From Lepidostoma basale (Eukaryota > Arthropoda > Insecta > Trichoptera > Lepidostomatidae): DNA of 64,000 nt. A program made the translations under genes and the position numbers. Below, piece after piece: positions 50,521-59,144 of the stretch; within the stretch, counting starts at the first letter, position 1, and each line of letters opens with the position of its first letter. The DNA lies in the NCBI GenBank assembly GCA_022606425.2, contig JAHDVF020001258.1:372001-436000 (forward strand), in the 5' to 3' direction. Under the pieces are notes generated by a model. That model saw only the letters and a list, made by a program, of their open reading frames with translations, was not told where the DNA came from and ran no database searches.

Positions 50521-51180
50521 ATTTTAAAAACGTAATATTAAATATTGAACACCCTAACGATAAGAGCAACAAAGAGAAAACTGTTTATATTTTAATATAT
50601 TCTTTGTTTCTATTCTCATTATGCATATTTCCTTATCTATTGTTATTTTCACCCTTTACACCGTTTTCTTCGCGCTGCGATGTTGTAAAGAGCTATTCAA
50701 AACAATAATAAAAATGAAAATACAATCTCTATTACTAGACGATCAATTATTCTAATTAGGATACAAACAGAAGAGTTTAGTTACCATATCTAGCAGATAA
50801 AAGTAAGTACTAGTTATAACAAACACATTAACTATTGTAGGCCGTATATTCAATTGTAACGTTTGACCACAATTTCATTTTTAATACCTCTTTGGGAAGT
50901 GGTTTACAAAGCATTATTAAAATTTTATATAGCTTGGAACGTAAATACTTCAAATGCCTCTGAACAATGGTTCAGATTATTATGTTTTCGTAGGTAAGAG
51001 ATTGTTATGTTTGTATAAGAAGAGATAGAATAATATATTTTGAATTTTTGATGAACTTTCGGCATTAACACTGAAATTATGTAATGTGGAATTTCTAGAA
51101 GTTTGAGTTTATTAAGCATTATTAAATGTTATTATATTATTATTGAACGTCTGTTTTCTTTAAATTGAACATATGGAAAT
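50521..51180. other. Unassigned; weak SINE-1 3' end
   Basis: 50648-50715 (CACCCTTTACACCGTTTTCT, GATGTTGTAAAGAGCTATTC, AAAACAATAATAA) is a decayed type A SINE-1 end. The rest is AT-rich. Confidence 0.35.
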
Positions 51181-51184
51181 GACA

Positions 51185-51290
51185 GTACGGAAAAGATGGC
51201 GAGGCAGTTGGTATATACTGCAATATATACTGTTCCGAGAAATAGCAGGGCATAGTCTTAAATAAAGCAAAAAAAGAAGAAGAAATGACA
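51185..51290 (+). mobile_element. LINE-F extreme 3' end
   Basis: GAAAAGATGGCGAGGCAGTT, GAGAAATAGCAGGGCATAGT, CTTAAATAAAGCAAAAAAAG, AAGAAGAAATG. The ending AATAAAGCA then AAGAAG matches 2106-2125 in inverse. Confidence 0.6.
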
Positions 51291-51705
51291 AGTTTCGCCT
51301 TATTAAGGCATAATGAAATATCACATTTGATAATGCCTTCTTGAAAATATACGTTTTCATTCCTATTAATTAACGATCGTATTTTTATAAGTTTTATATT
51401 ATTTTATGGGAGTGAAATGTTTCACCACACTAATCAATCAGATGTGATAATGCCTTAGAAAGGCCAAACATGTCATTCCCATAAAATTTAAAACCACTAG
51501 AAAAGGGACGTTGTTTATTTATGTTAATTAATGTTCGTGATTTTAAAGTTTTATTATGTTTTATGATAACATTAATCACATTTGATAAGTAATATAGTTA
51601 GGCGAAACATGTCATTCTAATAAAATATAATAAAATATAAAACTTCTAGAAAACAAACGTTTTCATTCGAATAAATTACAGATTGAGTGTTTCATACGAA
51701 CGTAT
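51290..51705. repeat. FB-1 cluster, three half-units
   Basis: ATGACAAGTTTCGCCTTATT, then GTTTTATATTATTTTATGGG, GAAATGTTTCACC, then AAGGCCAAACATGTCATTCC, CATAAAATTT, then TAGGCGAAACATGTCATTCT, AAAACTTCTAGAAAACAAAC, GTTTTCATTCGAATAAATT. Alternating orientations. Confidence 0.7.
51444..51480 (+). ncRNA. Hammerhead-like motif, FB-1 (decayed)
   Basis: GTGATAA, U, GCCTT-AGA-AAGGC (5-pair stem II), CAAA (GAAA with one change), ACATGT, C, ATTCCC. Neighbouring FB-1 arms keep GGCGAAACATGTC exactly. No clear stem I. Confidence 0.35.
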
Positions 51706-52085
51706 TATGTGTTTGATTTTTTTGCAAGATATGATAAAATAAAAATAAAAATGCGAATGGTTTCGTCTATTGTGTTCTGAGCTCTAGAATAGAAACGCCG
51801 TGTTTGAGATGGAAGGACAAGCCGGAATAGGAAAGGCTCCGGAAACAAAATGAATATTTGATGTGTGTGTATGTTAACGCTGCTACATCAAAGTGATGGA
51901 GCAATTTTCACCGGAGAGAAGATAAACACGACTGTGGACGTTTGGGATTATTTTTAGGTCAAATCGTCGGACATTTTGCTACAAAATGCGTGATCCTCTA
52001 TGTATTTACAAATGAGGCATTGTTGAAACACAGCATCAACTATGCATTCACTTGATTTTTTTTTAACAGCTTCAATACTTTTAAA
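51706..52085. other. No recognised element
   Basis: 51730-51960 is somewhat GC-richer than its surroundings but matches nothing here. Confidence 0.3.
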
Positions 52086-52086
52086 A

Positions 52087-52260
52087 ACTAACCATCACGC
52101 CGTGTCCCCTAAGGCGTAAGCAGAAAGAATGAACTGCTACATTTAAACCGATGCGGCCCTCCATCCTTCTCTTTTCGCCCCCGCGGGAGACGCGGTGTGA
52201 TGGGTTGAGAGCCTCATCGCCACCAATACGCATCTTTCGCGCACACTTCGATCGTCCAAC
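52087..52260 (-). mobile_element. SINE-2 copy
   Basis: Minus strand: GTTGGACGATCGAAGTGTGC, GCGAAAGATGCGTATTGGTG, ATGAGGCTCTCAACCCATCA, GCGTCTCCCGCGGGGGCGAA, then the RTE-A-like end GGGGACACGGCGTGATGGTT, AGT. The B-box-like motif is mutated (GGCTCTCAACC). Confidence 0.75.
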
Positions 52261-52364
52261 GTCCACAAAATAAATCTAAAATACAATGATATAAAATAAA
52301 AATAATATAACACATAATGTTCTTTTAGATGGTGCAAATGTTTTCAGCTGGACGAACGAATAGA

Positions 52365-52450
52365 TATGTCAGGAAAGAGTACCATGGCGATCCATTCTTT
52401 CTGCTTACCATTCAGGAGAAATGGCGTGATATTGTTGTTATTGTTGTAGA
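52365..52450 (+). mobile_element. RTE-A 3' end, GTT-type
   Basis: ATAGATATGTCAGGAAAGAG, TACCATGGCGATCCATTCTT, TCAGGAGAAATGGCGTGATA, TTGTTGTTATTGTTG. Confidence 0.65.
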
Positions 52451-52454
52451 AGAA

Positions 52455-52905
52455 TTGTACATTTAGTAATATTATAAATGACCGCACTTATGATCGGGAT
52501 AATATATATTTTAACGGATATAATTTTTTTTTTTGTATATATTAGAATTAGAAACGACAGATCGATTTAACGAGCAGTGCATCTGCGGCATTGAATGATA
52601 ATATAACTGACAATACTGGAAAGGAAATAAATATTCCTACACGCGAACTCTTACCCGAATGGAAGCTGGGTCCCGTGAGATCTGTGGCGTGTACACTGCA
52701 CGCAAACTCTTCCATTCATGATCAGGTAGTAATTATTAATTTACCAAATGATCCGGGGGGATTCAAGCTTCTTAAACCGCACATTATCTATTTAAAGCTA
52801 CACATTAAACCTGTTTTATTGCACACATCATAATATAAATAAGCAATCACTCGAATGTCATCAAGAAAGAGTACGAGAATATTTTGAATACAAGAGAATC
52901 CAAAG
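52455..52905. other. Unassigned; 80-codon open frame with no match
   Basis: 52560-52740 is GC-richer and open (PTRELLPEWKLGPVRSVACT, LHANSSIHDQV). An acceptor-like tttttgtatatattag lies at 52545. I recognise no family, and it is on the strand opposite SCYL2. Possible orphan exon or transposon debris. Confidence 0.25.
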
Positions 52906-52907
52906 AA

Positions 52908-53035
52908 ACACCGCGTCTCCCGCGGGGCGAAAAGAGAAGGATGGAGTGCCGCATCGGCTAAAGTGTGACATTCCATTCTTTCTGCCTACCCTTTCGGCGA
53001 GACGGCGTGATGGTTAGTTAGTTAGTTAGTTAGTT
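52908..53035 (+). mobile_element. SINE-2, 5'-truncated
   Basis: ACACCGCGTCTCCCGCGGGG, CGAAAAGAGAAGGATGGAGT, GCCGCATCGGCTAAAGTGTG, then GGCGAGACGGCGTGATGGTT and (AGTT)5. Fourth copy in the window. Confidence 0.75.
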
Positions 53036-53129
53036 AAATGAGAAATTTTGATGTGCGTGAAAAATTATATATAATACAATAAAAGTTACAACTGTTTACT
53101 GATTACTATTTTACAGTAAAACAAGTTGT

Positions 53130-53178
53130 AAAAGGGTAGAAAATCTTTACTTCCATGAATATTTCACGGGTTGCAGTT
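53130..53178 (-). repeat. 45-bp dispersed repeat, inverse of 43510-43560
   Basis: AGAAAATCTTTACTTCCATG, AATATTTCACGGGTTGCAG. Two copies ~9.6 kb apart in opposite orientation. Confidence 0.6.
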
Positions 53179-53269
53179 ATTTTTTTGAATATTGTTTATT
53201 TTTGCGTACTAAAAATGAAATGTCATTCTCAATTCCTAAAACTCTAGTGCTGCAGTTTCATTCATGGGG

Positions 53270-53450
53270 AACTCACATATTCGTTTCTACTATTTAATTA
53301 AGTTCACGCGCAAAAACTCGTTACACGGGGAGTATAAAAGAAGCCAGTTTCAATCATTCGCCCCATTCGCCTTTCACCTTTTTTTCCGTATAGCTAGCTA
53401 TAGCCTCCCGATAATCTGCCGCCTTCGGCGCTCATTCGCTTTGTAGAGCG
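53270..53450 (+). promoter_or_regulatory. TATA-box-like sequence with weak initiator
   Basis: GAGTATAAAAGAAGCCAGTT at 53330 followed by TCATTC and CCATTC at 53354-53366, which is 22-33 bp downstream. A 60-codon frame overlaps but starts upstream of the TATA, so it is not its product. Weak; it may be part of an unrecognised element. Confidence 0.2.
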
Positions 53451-53619
53451 AATTCATGATTCTTGAATACAATTTATTAAATAACTTTGGGTTAAAATGT
53501 TACTTTTCAATTTCAAACGGACAATTAGTCTGATCCTTCAAAATCTCAATAAATTTGATATCTTTAAAGATTTTACCGGTTGAATAAGAGACATTTCTAT
53601 TTTAAATCAATGATAAATA

Positions 53620-53728
53620 TTTTTTTTAGTTTTCTACAAGTTTTATTATGATTTATAGAAGCGAAATTACTAAGAGATCAAATCATTTGATTATGCGCCT
53701 CAGTAAGGCGAAACATATTATTTTGAAG
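53620..53728. repeat. FB-1 fragment
   Basis: AGTTTTCTACAAGTTTTATT, ATGATTTATAGAAGCGAAAT, then CAGTAAGGCGAAACATATTA. Confidence 0.5.
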
Positions 53729-53737
53729 AGTTATATG

Positions 53738-53832
53738 GCCATAGAAAGTAAAGTTAATGGATAGGGGGCGGTGGCGGGCTTTGGGAGAGGCCTACATTCA
53801 GCAGTGGATGACAGACGGCTGATGATGAAGTA
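53738..53832 (+). mobile_element. LINE-D and LINE-G ends joined
   Basis: GAGTTATATGGCCATAGAAA (LINE-D 3' end) then GGGAGAGGCCTACATTCAGC, AGTGGATGACAGACGGCTGA, which reads GEAYIQQWMTDG (LINE-G end). Confidence 0.6.
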
Positions 53833-53854
53833 AAGTTAATACGAAAACAAACAA

Positions 53855-54090
53855 AAAAAAATTGACAAATTTCTTTATTATTATGTATTTAGTGTGCTTC
53901 CACTTGTGTTTATGTTCGACCGGTTTCAGCAGCATGCTGCCATTGTCTGGTGTTGCTGCCACCAGACGATGGCAGCAAGCTGCCGAAACCGGTCTAGCAA
54001 AAACACAAGTGGAAGCACACTAAATACATAATAACAAAGAAATTTGTTTAATTTTTTTTTTGTTTTCATTATTTAAAATGAACTTCTACC
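53855..54090. repeat. FB-4, near-perfect fold-back
   Basis: Left: AAAAAAATTGACAAATTTCT, TTATTATTATGTATTTAGTG, TGCTTCCACTTGTGTTTATG, TTCGACCGGTTTCAGCAGC. Right: GCTGCCGAAACCGGTCTAGC, AAAAACACAAGTGGAAGCAC, ACTAAATACATAATAACAAA, GAAATTTG. Arms ~105 bp, centre GTCTGGTGTTGCTGCCACCAG, 240 bp from SCYL2 exon 54330-54464. Confidence 0.9.
53953..54000 (+). ncRNA. Hammerhead-like ribozyme motif, FB-4 right arm
   Basis: TTGCT (stem I), GCCAC, CAGACGA (one change from CUGANGA), U, GGCAG-CAAG-CTGCC (stem II), GAAA, ACCGGT (perfect palindromic stem III), C, T, AGCAA (stem I). Five pairs in stem I with an internal loop. The left arm (53911-53949, minus) has CAGACAA, GGCAGC-AT-GCTGCT, GAAA, ACCGGT, C. Confidence 0.5.
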
Positions 54091-54329
54091 AAGAAATTTC
54101 AATTAAAAACATTAATTATTTAAAGTTAATACGTGTTAAAAATATTAGTTAAAAAAATACAATCCTATTTCCATTCACTAATTAGTAGTGGAAATACTTA
54201 AAACTTTTAAATACTTTCCTGTAAAACGACATGTGTGCTTTTGTCAAATAGGTACATATGGAAGTGGTCTATAGTATCATCGTCCTGACTTTTAAAAAAT
54301 ATTAACGTATAAATAATTGTTAATCTTAC

Positions 54330-54464
54330 CTGCACCAGTCCATAGCGCATCTCCATATCAATGAAGTGATACTCCTTCGCATGCTGCGGCTTGACGGGGG
54401 GCGGCCCCACAGGGGCAGACGCCCCGGTGGCTGGGGGGCCCACGCACGGCCCGCCTCCTGCCTC
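54330..54464 (-). CDS. SCYL2: SCYL2 exon: linker and hinge segment
   Basis: 135 bp, 45 codons, phase 0 at both ends. The acceptor is gtcctatag ending at 54465 and the donor is CAG|GTAAGATT at 54330/54329. The first ~28 residues are a low-complexity Gly/Pro/Ala linker (GPPATGASAPVGPPPVKP). Then comes AKEYHFIDMEMRYGLVQ, which matches the SCYL2 segment KxYxxxDxExxYGLLQ just before the alpha-E region. The linker is GC-rich and replaces a differently composed linker in vertebrates, so it is probably a lineage-variable loop. Confidence 0.9.
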
Positions 54465-54519
54465 CTATAGGACAAATAAAATTTTCGTTTTTGTAAACAT
54501 TCATAAGTTATAAACAAAT

Positions 54520-54625
54520 TTCGTAATCATCACGCCTTGTAAACATAATTACACATTTTTATTTCCTGACATTCTCGCGCTTACTCAATATTCAAACATC
54601 GGGTCATGCATGCACTTGTTGATAT
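54520..54625 (-). mobile_element. RTE-A 3' scrap
   Basis: Minus strand: GTGCATGCATGACCCGATGT, TTGAATATTGAGTAAGCGCG, AGAATGTCAGGAAATAAAAA, GTTTACAAGGCGTGATG. Confidence 0.55.
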
Positions 54626-54654
54626 GAATTTTTAAATAAAATAACTTTCATGAC

Positions 54655-54955
54655 AGTAAGAGATATGTTCAATTAGACAAAAGCCTATTAGAGAACAAGT
54701 CGCTAAACGCAAATGGCAGTGGATCGGTCACACACTGAGACGGAATCCAGCCTGCAGCGCTCAGGGTGCACTAGACTGATCCCCTATGGGGGGAAAGAGA
54801 AAGCGAGGCAGACCTAGAGCCACCTGGAGAAGAGCCTTGCAGGACAAGGTTATGGCAGCAGGCCTCACTTGGGATGATGTTAGGCATCAGGCATGCGATA
54901 AAGTCGGGTGGAGAAGGTTCCTTAAGGCCCTATGCACCACGAAGGTGTGACAGGA
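54655..54955 (+). pseudogene. LINE C-terminus of a further family
   Basis: KPIREQVAKRKWQWIGHTLR, RNPACSAQGALD, stop, SPMGGKRKRGRPRATWRRAL, QDKVMAAGLTWDDVRHQACD, KVGWRRFLKALCTTKV. WxWIGHTLR, KRKRGRPRxTWRR, W..D...GWR.F is a widespread RTE/CR1-type C-terminal layout, not seen elsewhere in this window. One stop. Confidence 0.8.
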
Positions 54956-55054
54956 CAAAAAATATTATATTTATCATTAAGATATATGTTCAAAATATAA
55001 ATATATTTGTATTTATTTATTGTTTCTTTTCAAACGATGTAAAACTACAATTAA

Positions 55055-55155
55055 AAAAAATACGAATGAAAACGCTAGTTCTAGAAGCTTTATTTAATTT
55101 AATGGAAATAATATGTTTTGTTTTGCTAAGGTATTATCAAAATCTAACTATGTAA
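55055..55155 (+). repeat. FB-1 half-unit
   Basis: AATGAAAACGCTAGTTCTAG, AAGCTTTATTTAATTTAATG, GAAATAATATGTTTTGTTTT, GCTAAGGTATTATC. Confidence 0.5.
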
Positions 55156-55234
55156 TGTTTACTAATATACTCATATTTATGTCTCACTATTAATATCATT
55201 GGATTTTTTTTTGGAAATATTGTTAAATTTTTTT

Positions 55235-55442
55235 AGAAGTGAATGCAGTGGCAATAAAAGTGTTATAAACAAATAGTGAAAGGCAGGAACAAGTAGTATA
55301 TGTAAACGAAGAACAGTATATGTAAACAACGTGAACGGAGTTAGAAATAAAGGAAGGCCGAGGAAAATGTGGCACGATCAAGCAAAGCAGTCCATTATAT
55401 CTGCCTACCCCGGAGATGGCGTGATGGTTAGTTAGTTAGTTT
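55235..55442 (+). mobile_element. RTE-A, internally deleted, GTTA-tailed
   Basis: SECSGNKSVINK, then VYVNNVNGVRNKGRPRKMWH, DQAKQSIISAYPGDGVMVS. The section between WHDQ and the 3' end is missing. Tail GGCGTGATGGTTAGTTAGTT. Confidence 0.7.
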
Positions 55443-55444
55443 TA

Positions 55445-56040
55445 TCATAATTTAAATAATCGACTTTTTTTAAATTTCACGAGTCACTAATTTAAATTAT
55501 GAATCATAAACTAAAAATTGAATTGAATATTTCAATAACAATTTATTTTCCTAATGCAAACATAATTTTAAATTTCATATGAAATGAAACAATGAATGGA
55601 AACAATTTAAATAAAAAAGTTAACTGTATTTAGGAACAAAGAATTACTATGAACAATTTGCAAATTGAATTTTTTAGTAAAACGTTGTCGGATGCAGATT
55701 TATACGAGTATTAAAATTTAAAATCAAGCTCAGCTTTGCATTGGAATTTAAGCTAAGCTCCGTTATTAACGTGACTATAAGTCGCTTTATTGTACCATTC
55801 ACTCTGATCAGTCCCCTCTGCAATCCCAGTAGCTGTCGGAATTAATACAGTTCGTATTAATCTGACAAATGGAAGGGGAAATACGACCATTTTTCTAAAA
55901 AAAAAGTTGTAAAATGTATCAAACGTAAACAATTTTTCGCATATCCCTTTTCTTTCCTTACTCCCCCCCACTTTGACTTCACCACCGTTTATTATTTTTT
56001 ATTAATTATAAACGGTGGTGTAAATTTTGTGATTAGTAAT
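55445..56040. other. No recognised element
   Basis: AT-rich; AAACGGTGGTG and its inverse CACCACCGTTT flank 55978-56025 as a small hairpin. Confidence 0.35.
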
Positions 56041-56087
56041 TAAACTGACCTGACCTCGGGTTCAAGCCAAACTAGTTTGCATCAATT

Positions 56088-56143
56088 AGCCAAGCGTTGT
56101 ATCCCCTAGATGGTTGGTGGTCTAGGGGATAGAACGCTTGGCT
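56088..56143. repeat. 23-bp-stem hairpin overlapping a tRNA-like sequence
   Basis: AGCCAAGCGTTGTATCCCCT then AGA (56088-56110) and its inverse 56121-56143 with one mismatch, loop TGGTTGGTGG. The right arm is the 5' half of the tRNA-like sequence at 56112-56183. Confidence 0.85.
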
Positions 56144-56183
56144 CCTGATCAAGGGGACTTGGGTTCGAGCCTGGACACGACCA
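56112..56183 (+). tRNA. tRNA-Arg(CCU)-like sequence, probably a SINE head or pseudogene
   Basis: 72 nt. Acceptor GGTTGGT pairs imperfectly with ACGACC; A box TGGTCTAGGGG; anticodon arm CTTGG-CTCCTGA-TCAAG, loop anticodon CCT preceded by T33; B box GGTTCGAGCC. The T stem is imperfect, so I doubt a functional tRNA. The sequence continues as CAGATTCCTTCTTCATAATA with AAT repeats ~130 bp on, as a SINE would. A second B-box-like GGGTTCAAGCC is at 56059. Confidence 0.5.
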
Positions 56184-56424
56184 GATTCCTTCTTCATAAT
56201 AATGAGCTATTTTCTGCTCACAATGAAGATTGTAAAATAAATTCCAATATCATTGATTTAAATCTTTGATATTAGTTTTATATTTAAAAATAATAATAAT
56301 AATAATAATAATCATACCGTGATTGAATAAATACAAAGTGTTTTATTTTTTTATATCTATAAGTTTTAAATGAGAATTCTTAAAAAAATGAAAATAACTT
56401 TGTTTAATCCACAAAATATTTAAA

Positions 56425-56465
56425 AAAAAGCATGTTTCGGAGGATACCTCCATCTTCAGGTAGTT
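56425..56465 (-). ncRNA. Hammerhead-like motif, repeat H relative
   Basis: Minus strand: CTGAAGA (exact CUGANGA), U, GGAGG-TAT-CCTCC (perfect 5-pair stem II), GAAA (exact), ACATGC, T. The U16.1 position is changed, and stem I is poor. Confidence 0.4.
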
Positions 56466-56474
56466 CAAAACACT

Positions 56475-56690
56475 TTAGAAGGGCGGAATGGGGAATGTTG
56501 TATTACATAAAGCGATCGCTTAACCCAACCAATGACAGGTCATGAGTCCTGTAAACGTCTCGACCACCATATTGTTAAAAAAAAAATTAACATCTTCGTC
56601 TCTATTGAGATACAATTAATCCTTAAATAATTAACCCGCAATGGGTAAAATCCAGTATTTGTCTACAAGTATTGGTAACATTAAAAAAAA
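56475..56690 (-). repeat. Repeat family G copy
   Basis: Minus strand: TTGTATCTCAATAGAGACGA, ATGGTGGTCGAGACGTTTAC, AGGACTCATGACCTGTCATT, GGTTGGGTTAAGCGATCGCT, TTATGTAATACAACATTCCC. Outer flank ACTTGTAGACAAATACTGGA. Confidence 0.65.
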
Positions 56691-56694
56691 CTAA

Positions 56695-57545
56695 ACAATG
56701 AAAGACTAATACAAAAAACTCTCTTGTATGCAGATGATGCTGTCCTACTTGCAGACAACGAGCATGAATTACAAGTCCTGGTGAATAGTATTTATGAGGT
56801 CCATGCGAAATGATCTGATGATGAATGTGAAAGTCCAAGGTAATGATTTTTGTAAAATAAAAAATCATGACAGTCTGAAACGTTAGCGTAAATGGTAATA
56901 AATTTGGAGTAAGTAGATGAGTTCGTGTATTTGGGTAGACAAAATTAGTAGTACAAAATATGGGCGAGTGGAGAGGTATATTCAAAGAAGTGTTGGGGCA
57001 GGCAACAAAGTGAATGGTGCACTTAAAGATGTCATCAAAAAAGTTAGAATGGCTGTGCAGAATGGTGTTCTTGTACCGACGTTTGTGTACGGAAGCGAAG
57101 CAAGGAACTGGCAAAATAAGGATCAAAGTAGAATAAGTGCAGCAGAAATGAGATCCCTTAGACGAAAATGACAGTGTCGAATGAAAAATATGAGAAGCGA
57201 ATGCGGTGCGAATGATGGTGTTATGAATAAAATAATGAAAGGATCATTAAGATATTTTGGTTACATAGAAAGTATGGCTGAAGTAAGAATGGTAAAAAAA
57301 TTATCTGTTAACGATGTAAATGGAATTAGAAATAAAGGAAGACCGATGAAAACGTGGCACCGTCAAATAAATCAAATATTGAATGTCGGCCACGTGAGGT
57401 GTCAGAGAAATCGACGCGCGTGCATGATACGATTTATGAATGTTGAGGAGGCTAGAGAAATATGTCAGGAAAGAAAAGTGTGGCAGTCCATTATTTCTGC
57501 CTACCCCTTTGGAGGGACGGCGTAAAGGTTGGTTAGTTAGTAAGT
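56695..57545 (+). pseudogene. RTE-A, longest copy, with YADD box
   Basis: NERLIQKTLLYADDAVLLAD, NEHELQVLVNSIYEVHAK (catalytic YADD motif, RT block 5), then a gap, EFVYLG, GRVERYIQRSVGAGNKVNGA, LKDVIKKVRMAVQNGVLVPT, FVYGSEARNWQNKDQSRISA, AEMRSLRRK; shift; SECGANDGVMNKIMKGSLRY, FGYIESMAEVRMVKKLSVND, VNGIRNKGRPMKTWHRQINQ, ILNVGHVRCQRNRRACMIRF, MNVEEAREICQERKVWQSII, SAYPFGGTA. Ends GTTGGTTAGTTAG. It defines the family's C-terminal half. Confidence 0.85.
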
Positions 57546-57589
57546 AAATTACTAAATATAATAAATAAATCTTAATTTTAAAAATATTT

Positions 57590-57965
57590 TTTGTGAATGT
57601 ATACTTATACTTGTACGCGAATCCTGGATTTCACCCATGGTGGGTGATTAATTCATGACATTTTTAATTGTATCTTAATAGAGACGAAGATGCAAACTGG
57701 AAACTGAATATGGTTGATGATAGATGGCCAATTGAAACTGACATGTGAAGATAAGTATAGACTTGTAGCATATATACAACCTCCAAAAAATTTGTCTTAC
57801 ATGGTCATAAAGAAAGTAGGTGGAATGGGGAATGTTGCAATTACATAAAGCGTGCGCTTAACCCAACCAATGACAGGTCATAAGTCCTGTAAACACCTTG
57901 ATCAACCATATTCAGTTTCCAGTTTTCATCGTCGTCTCTATTGTGATACAATTATTAATTTTAAA
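57590..57965. repeat. Two family G pieces in opposite orientation
   Basis: Plus piece 57600-57720 (GAATCCTGGATTTCACCCAT, TTGTATCTTAATAGAGACGA, ACTGGAAACTGAATATGGTT). Minus piece 57740-57960 (CAGGACTTATGACCTGTCAT, GGTTGGGTTAAGCGCACGCT). Confidence 0.6.
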
Positions 57966-58685
57966 AGTTAAATATACATTATTACGATAATACATCTATA
58001 ATATTTACTACACAGATAATAAATGGAGACAGTGATTTGAATTTTTAGGTTAGTTTTACAGTATTGTTAAAGAAACAATAAATATATATAAGGTGCTTTA
58101 TTGACATGGGAATACGAGTATGGTTTGGATTTTTTGGGTGAGTAGGACTTCAGGATCGGTAATGTTTTATAATCCCAGCCGAAAGGAATTGAGAGAATCG
58201 TTCTATGAAAGCTGAATCTATAAAATAAAACAATATTTATCCGCTCCATGATATGGTAATACTGGGATATTGGAAAGCCAATATGATCATAAAATAACCG
58301 CCGTGAGTACGGTACACGATTACCCGCCGAATTGGTCTTTCATTCGAGTGAAATTATTTGAAATCGGAGTGGAGATAAAGGGATGAATGAAACACAACTG
58401 TGACATTTCCCCTTATAGGGAGGAGTGGGATTTTTTTTTTTACAATATTAAAGTACGTTTGCATGTTTTCCGATAAATACGTATTCTCCAAAATATCCAT
58501 TTAAATTAGCTTTGCACACCGGATTCTGAATCGAAAAGCCAAATGGGTTAAAGCTGCACATAGCTTTTATATTGCATTCAATAGTGCTGAAAAAGTTGGC
58601 CAATTTAGTCAAATGTTTAAAATCATTACTGGAGTTTATTTCTAAATTTTAATCAACTTACTGAAACGAGTAAATGCAATAATAA
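57966..58685. other. No recognised element
   Basis: 58260-58440 is slightly GC-richer (CCGCCGTGAGTACGGTACAC) without a frame. Nothing assigned. Confidence 0.3.
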
Positions 58686-58689
58686 ATAC

Positions 58690-59060
58690 AATATTCAATA
58701 TTTGTTTTTTTCTTTTTTACATACTTTGTATATACAACACTAATTAAAAAAAAAAATAATAACTGATATTATACTTCCTCACTGATATTATAAAGAAATT
58801 TAAAACATTTATAAAATTGCTTACAAATATGATCAGTTTTGATGGATTTTATAAAGATTTATTTTGGAACCAAAATAAATCTATATAACATCTGTCAAAA
58901 CTGATCTTATTTGTAAACTAACTAACTATAACTTAACTTTTTTTATATACTTTGTATATACAACACTAACTTTAAAAAAATTAATTAATTAAATATCAGA
59001 CATGTTTTGGACAACCCGGTCCTTCCTCAGTGATACGAGTATTATAAAGATAATAGTATA
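58690..59060. repeat. Two repeat H copies
   Basis: 58700-58805 (TACATACTTTGTATATACAA, CACTAATT, ACTTCCTCACTGATATTATA) lacks the ribozyme centre; 58930-59040 (ATATACTTTGTATATACAAC, ACTAAC, ATATCAGACATGTTTTGGAC) has it. Between them ATCTATATAACATCTGTCAA and TTTTGATGGATTTTATAAAG are inverted partners (AACTGATC/GATCAGTT). Confidence 0.65.
58991..59036 (-). ncRNA. Hammerhead ribozyme candidate, repeat H
   Basis: Minus strand: GTATCA (stem I), CTGAGGA (exact), A, GGAC-CGGGTT-GTCC (perfect 4-pair stem II), AAAA (GAAA with G12 changed), ACATGT (perfect stem III), C, TGATAT (stem I, six pairs). Structure perfect, one catalytic base lost. Compare 42529-42574, which keeps that base. Confidence 0.5.
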
Positions 59061-59144
59061 TTTTTCTATCAACAGTTTGAAAAGATTTAACTGTTCTTAT
59101 ATTTATCTGTCTTCTTGACTATCTTCAGGAGCAATTTTGAATTT

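Noticed and set aside
52545..52740. Host exon on the plus strand
   Set aside because: GC-richer and open, but no donor site, no recognisable family and opposite in strand to SCYL2.
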